Origin: an uncultured Actinomyces sp.
Lineage (GTDB): Bacteria > Actinomycetota > Actinomycetes > Actinomycetales > Actinomycetaceae
Direction of reading: 5' to 3'
Length of the DNA stretch: 23,112 bases
Assembly (NCBI GenBank): GCA_915063485.1
Contig: CAJZDJ010000022.1
Span: forward strand, 1-23,112
A program made the translations under genes and the position numbers. Shown here piece after piece: positions 22,424-23,112 of this stretch (position 1 is its first letter; each line of letters opens with the position of its first letter). The notes under the pieces are model-generated. The model did no database searches. It was not told the origin of the DNA and worked only from the letters and a program-made list of their open reading frames with translations.

Positions 22424-23112
22424 ACACCCCCCAACTGCTCACCCTCCCCACCGCCATAGACTCACCCAGCAACGCCATCTGGCACCTAGGCCCCATCCCC
22501 ATCCGCGCCTACGCCCTATGCATCCTGGCCGGCATCTTCATCTGCGTATGGTGGGGCGATAAACGCTACCGCGCTCGCGGTGGGCAAAAGGACGTGGTGC
22601 TTGATACGGCGCTGGTGGCGGTGCCTTGCGGCATTGTGGGGGCGCGCTTATATCACGTGATTACCTCTCCAGATGCCTATTTTGGGCCCGAGGGGAATCT
22701 GGCTCTGATTCCGCAAGTTTGGCATGGGGGCCTTGGGATTTGGGGCGGGATTGGTGCCGGCGCCCTGGCGGCGTGGCTTTACCTGCGTAGGCGCAAACTT
22801 GAGGTGGGTACTTTTGCTGAGGCACTGGCCCCCACACTGCTGGTGGCCCAAGCAGTTGGGCGCCTGGGTAACTGGTTTAATCAGGAGCTTTTTGGTGCCC
22901 CAACCACTTTGCCTTGGGGGCTGCGTATTGACGTAGAGCATCTGCCTGCAGGCTACGCTCCAGGCACCTTATTTCACCCTACTTTCTTGTATGAGGCACT
23001 ATGGAACCTGGCTGGGGCGGCGGCGTTGGTGTGGCTGGGGCGGCGCTTTAACTGGCGTGGGGGAGTGAGTATGTGGGCCTATATGGTGATCTATACGGCT
23101 GGGCGTATTTGG
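22420..23112 (+). CDS. lgt: Prolipoprotein diacylglyceryl transferase Lgt, 5' part (runs off the window)
   Basis: Integral membrane enzyme that transfers diacylglycerol to the lipobox Cys of prolipoproteins. The first 231 residues are present without a stop, so the gene continues past the end. Seen are the entry segment LGPIPIRAYALCILAGI (about 23-39), GARLYHV, WHGGLGIWGG (about 101-110) and the Lgt signature GRLGNWFNQELFG (about 147-159) with its Arg and Asn. HPTFLYEALWN and several hydrophobic helices follow. The last visible residues, MVIYTAGRIW, belong to the next conserved segment. ATG 22420 overlaps the stop of the TrpC-like gene (ATGA). Codon choice changes abruptly near 22,550-22,590, inside this one reading frame. 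Confidence 0.93.
   Translation, partial: MNTPQLLTLPTAIDSPSNAIWHLGPIPIRAYALCILAGIFICVWWGDKRYRARGGQKDVVLDTALVAVPCGIVGARLYHVITSPDAYFGPEGNLALIPQVWHGGLGIWGGIGAGALAAWLYLRRRKLEVGTFAEALAPTLLVAQAVGRLGNWFNQELFGAPTTLPWGLRIDVEHLPAGYAPGTLFHPTFLYEALWNLAGAAALVWLGRRFNWRGGVSMWAYMVIYTAGRIW

Overview
The window looks like the chromosome of an actinobacterium. It carries the pupylation locus (arc-dop-pup-pafA), a small Cys-rich protein beside the primary sigma factor, actinobacterial TrmI and RecB-like neighbours, and many genes whose start codons sit directly behind a TAnnnT -10 box, as in leaderless actinobacterial transcripts. Loss of the proteasome genes and codon use rich in CTA and GTA would fit an Actinomycetaceae-like host-associated lineage, but that placement is inference.

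Layout. 1-1.4 kb: a primary sigma factor gene that looks mosaic, with a Firmicutes-type front and an actinobacterial rear, closed by a strong terminator. 1.4-3.9 kb: a DUF7455-like zinc protein (minus) and a type II topoisomerase B subunit (plus). 4.1-6.2 kb, minus strand: an AlkZ-type winged-helix DNA glycosylase-like protein and a metallo-beta-lactamase-fold hydrolase. 6.3-11.6 kb, plus strand: a four-TM membrane protein, an M3 peptidyl-dipeptidase, a second related membrane protein with an extra N-terminal module, an FAD oxidoreductase, and a small acidic protein carrying the same module. 11.6-13.5 kb, minus strand: an aldo/keto reductase and a Cas4/AddB-like RecB-family nuclease. 13.7-20.9 kb, plus strand: trmI, arc, dop, pup, pafA and a membrane-anchored tandem FKBP-like protein, tightly packed with overlapping starts and stops. 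20.9-23.1 kb: a 24-nt tandem repeat, a small P-loop kinase on the minus strand, a TrpC-like protein that has lost most catalytic residues, and the 5' part of lgt, which runs off the window.

How the genes work together. Pup, its ligase PafA, its deamidase/depupylase Dop and the ATPase ring Arc form one translationally coupled block. No 20S proteasome subunits lie between pup and pafA, and Arc lacks a visible proteasome-docking tail, so here pupylation probably serves unfolding or regulation rather than proteasomal degradation. Dop has a very long low-complexity active-site loop. The trpC-like gene beside lgt looks like the remainder of a tryptophan operon kept for another purpose. The least explained set is the three genes around 6.3-11.6 kb that share modules. 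No CRISPR array, insertion sequence, rRNA or tRNA was seen, and no gene-free stretch exceeds 300 bases.
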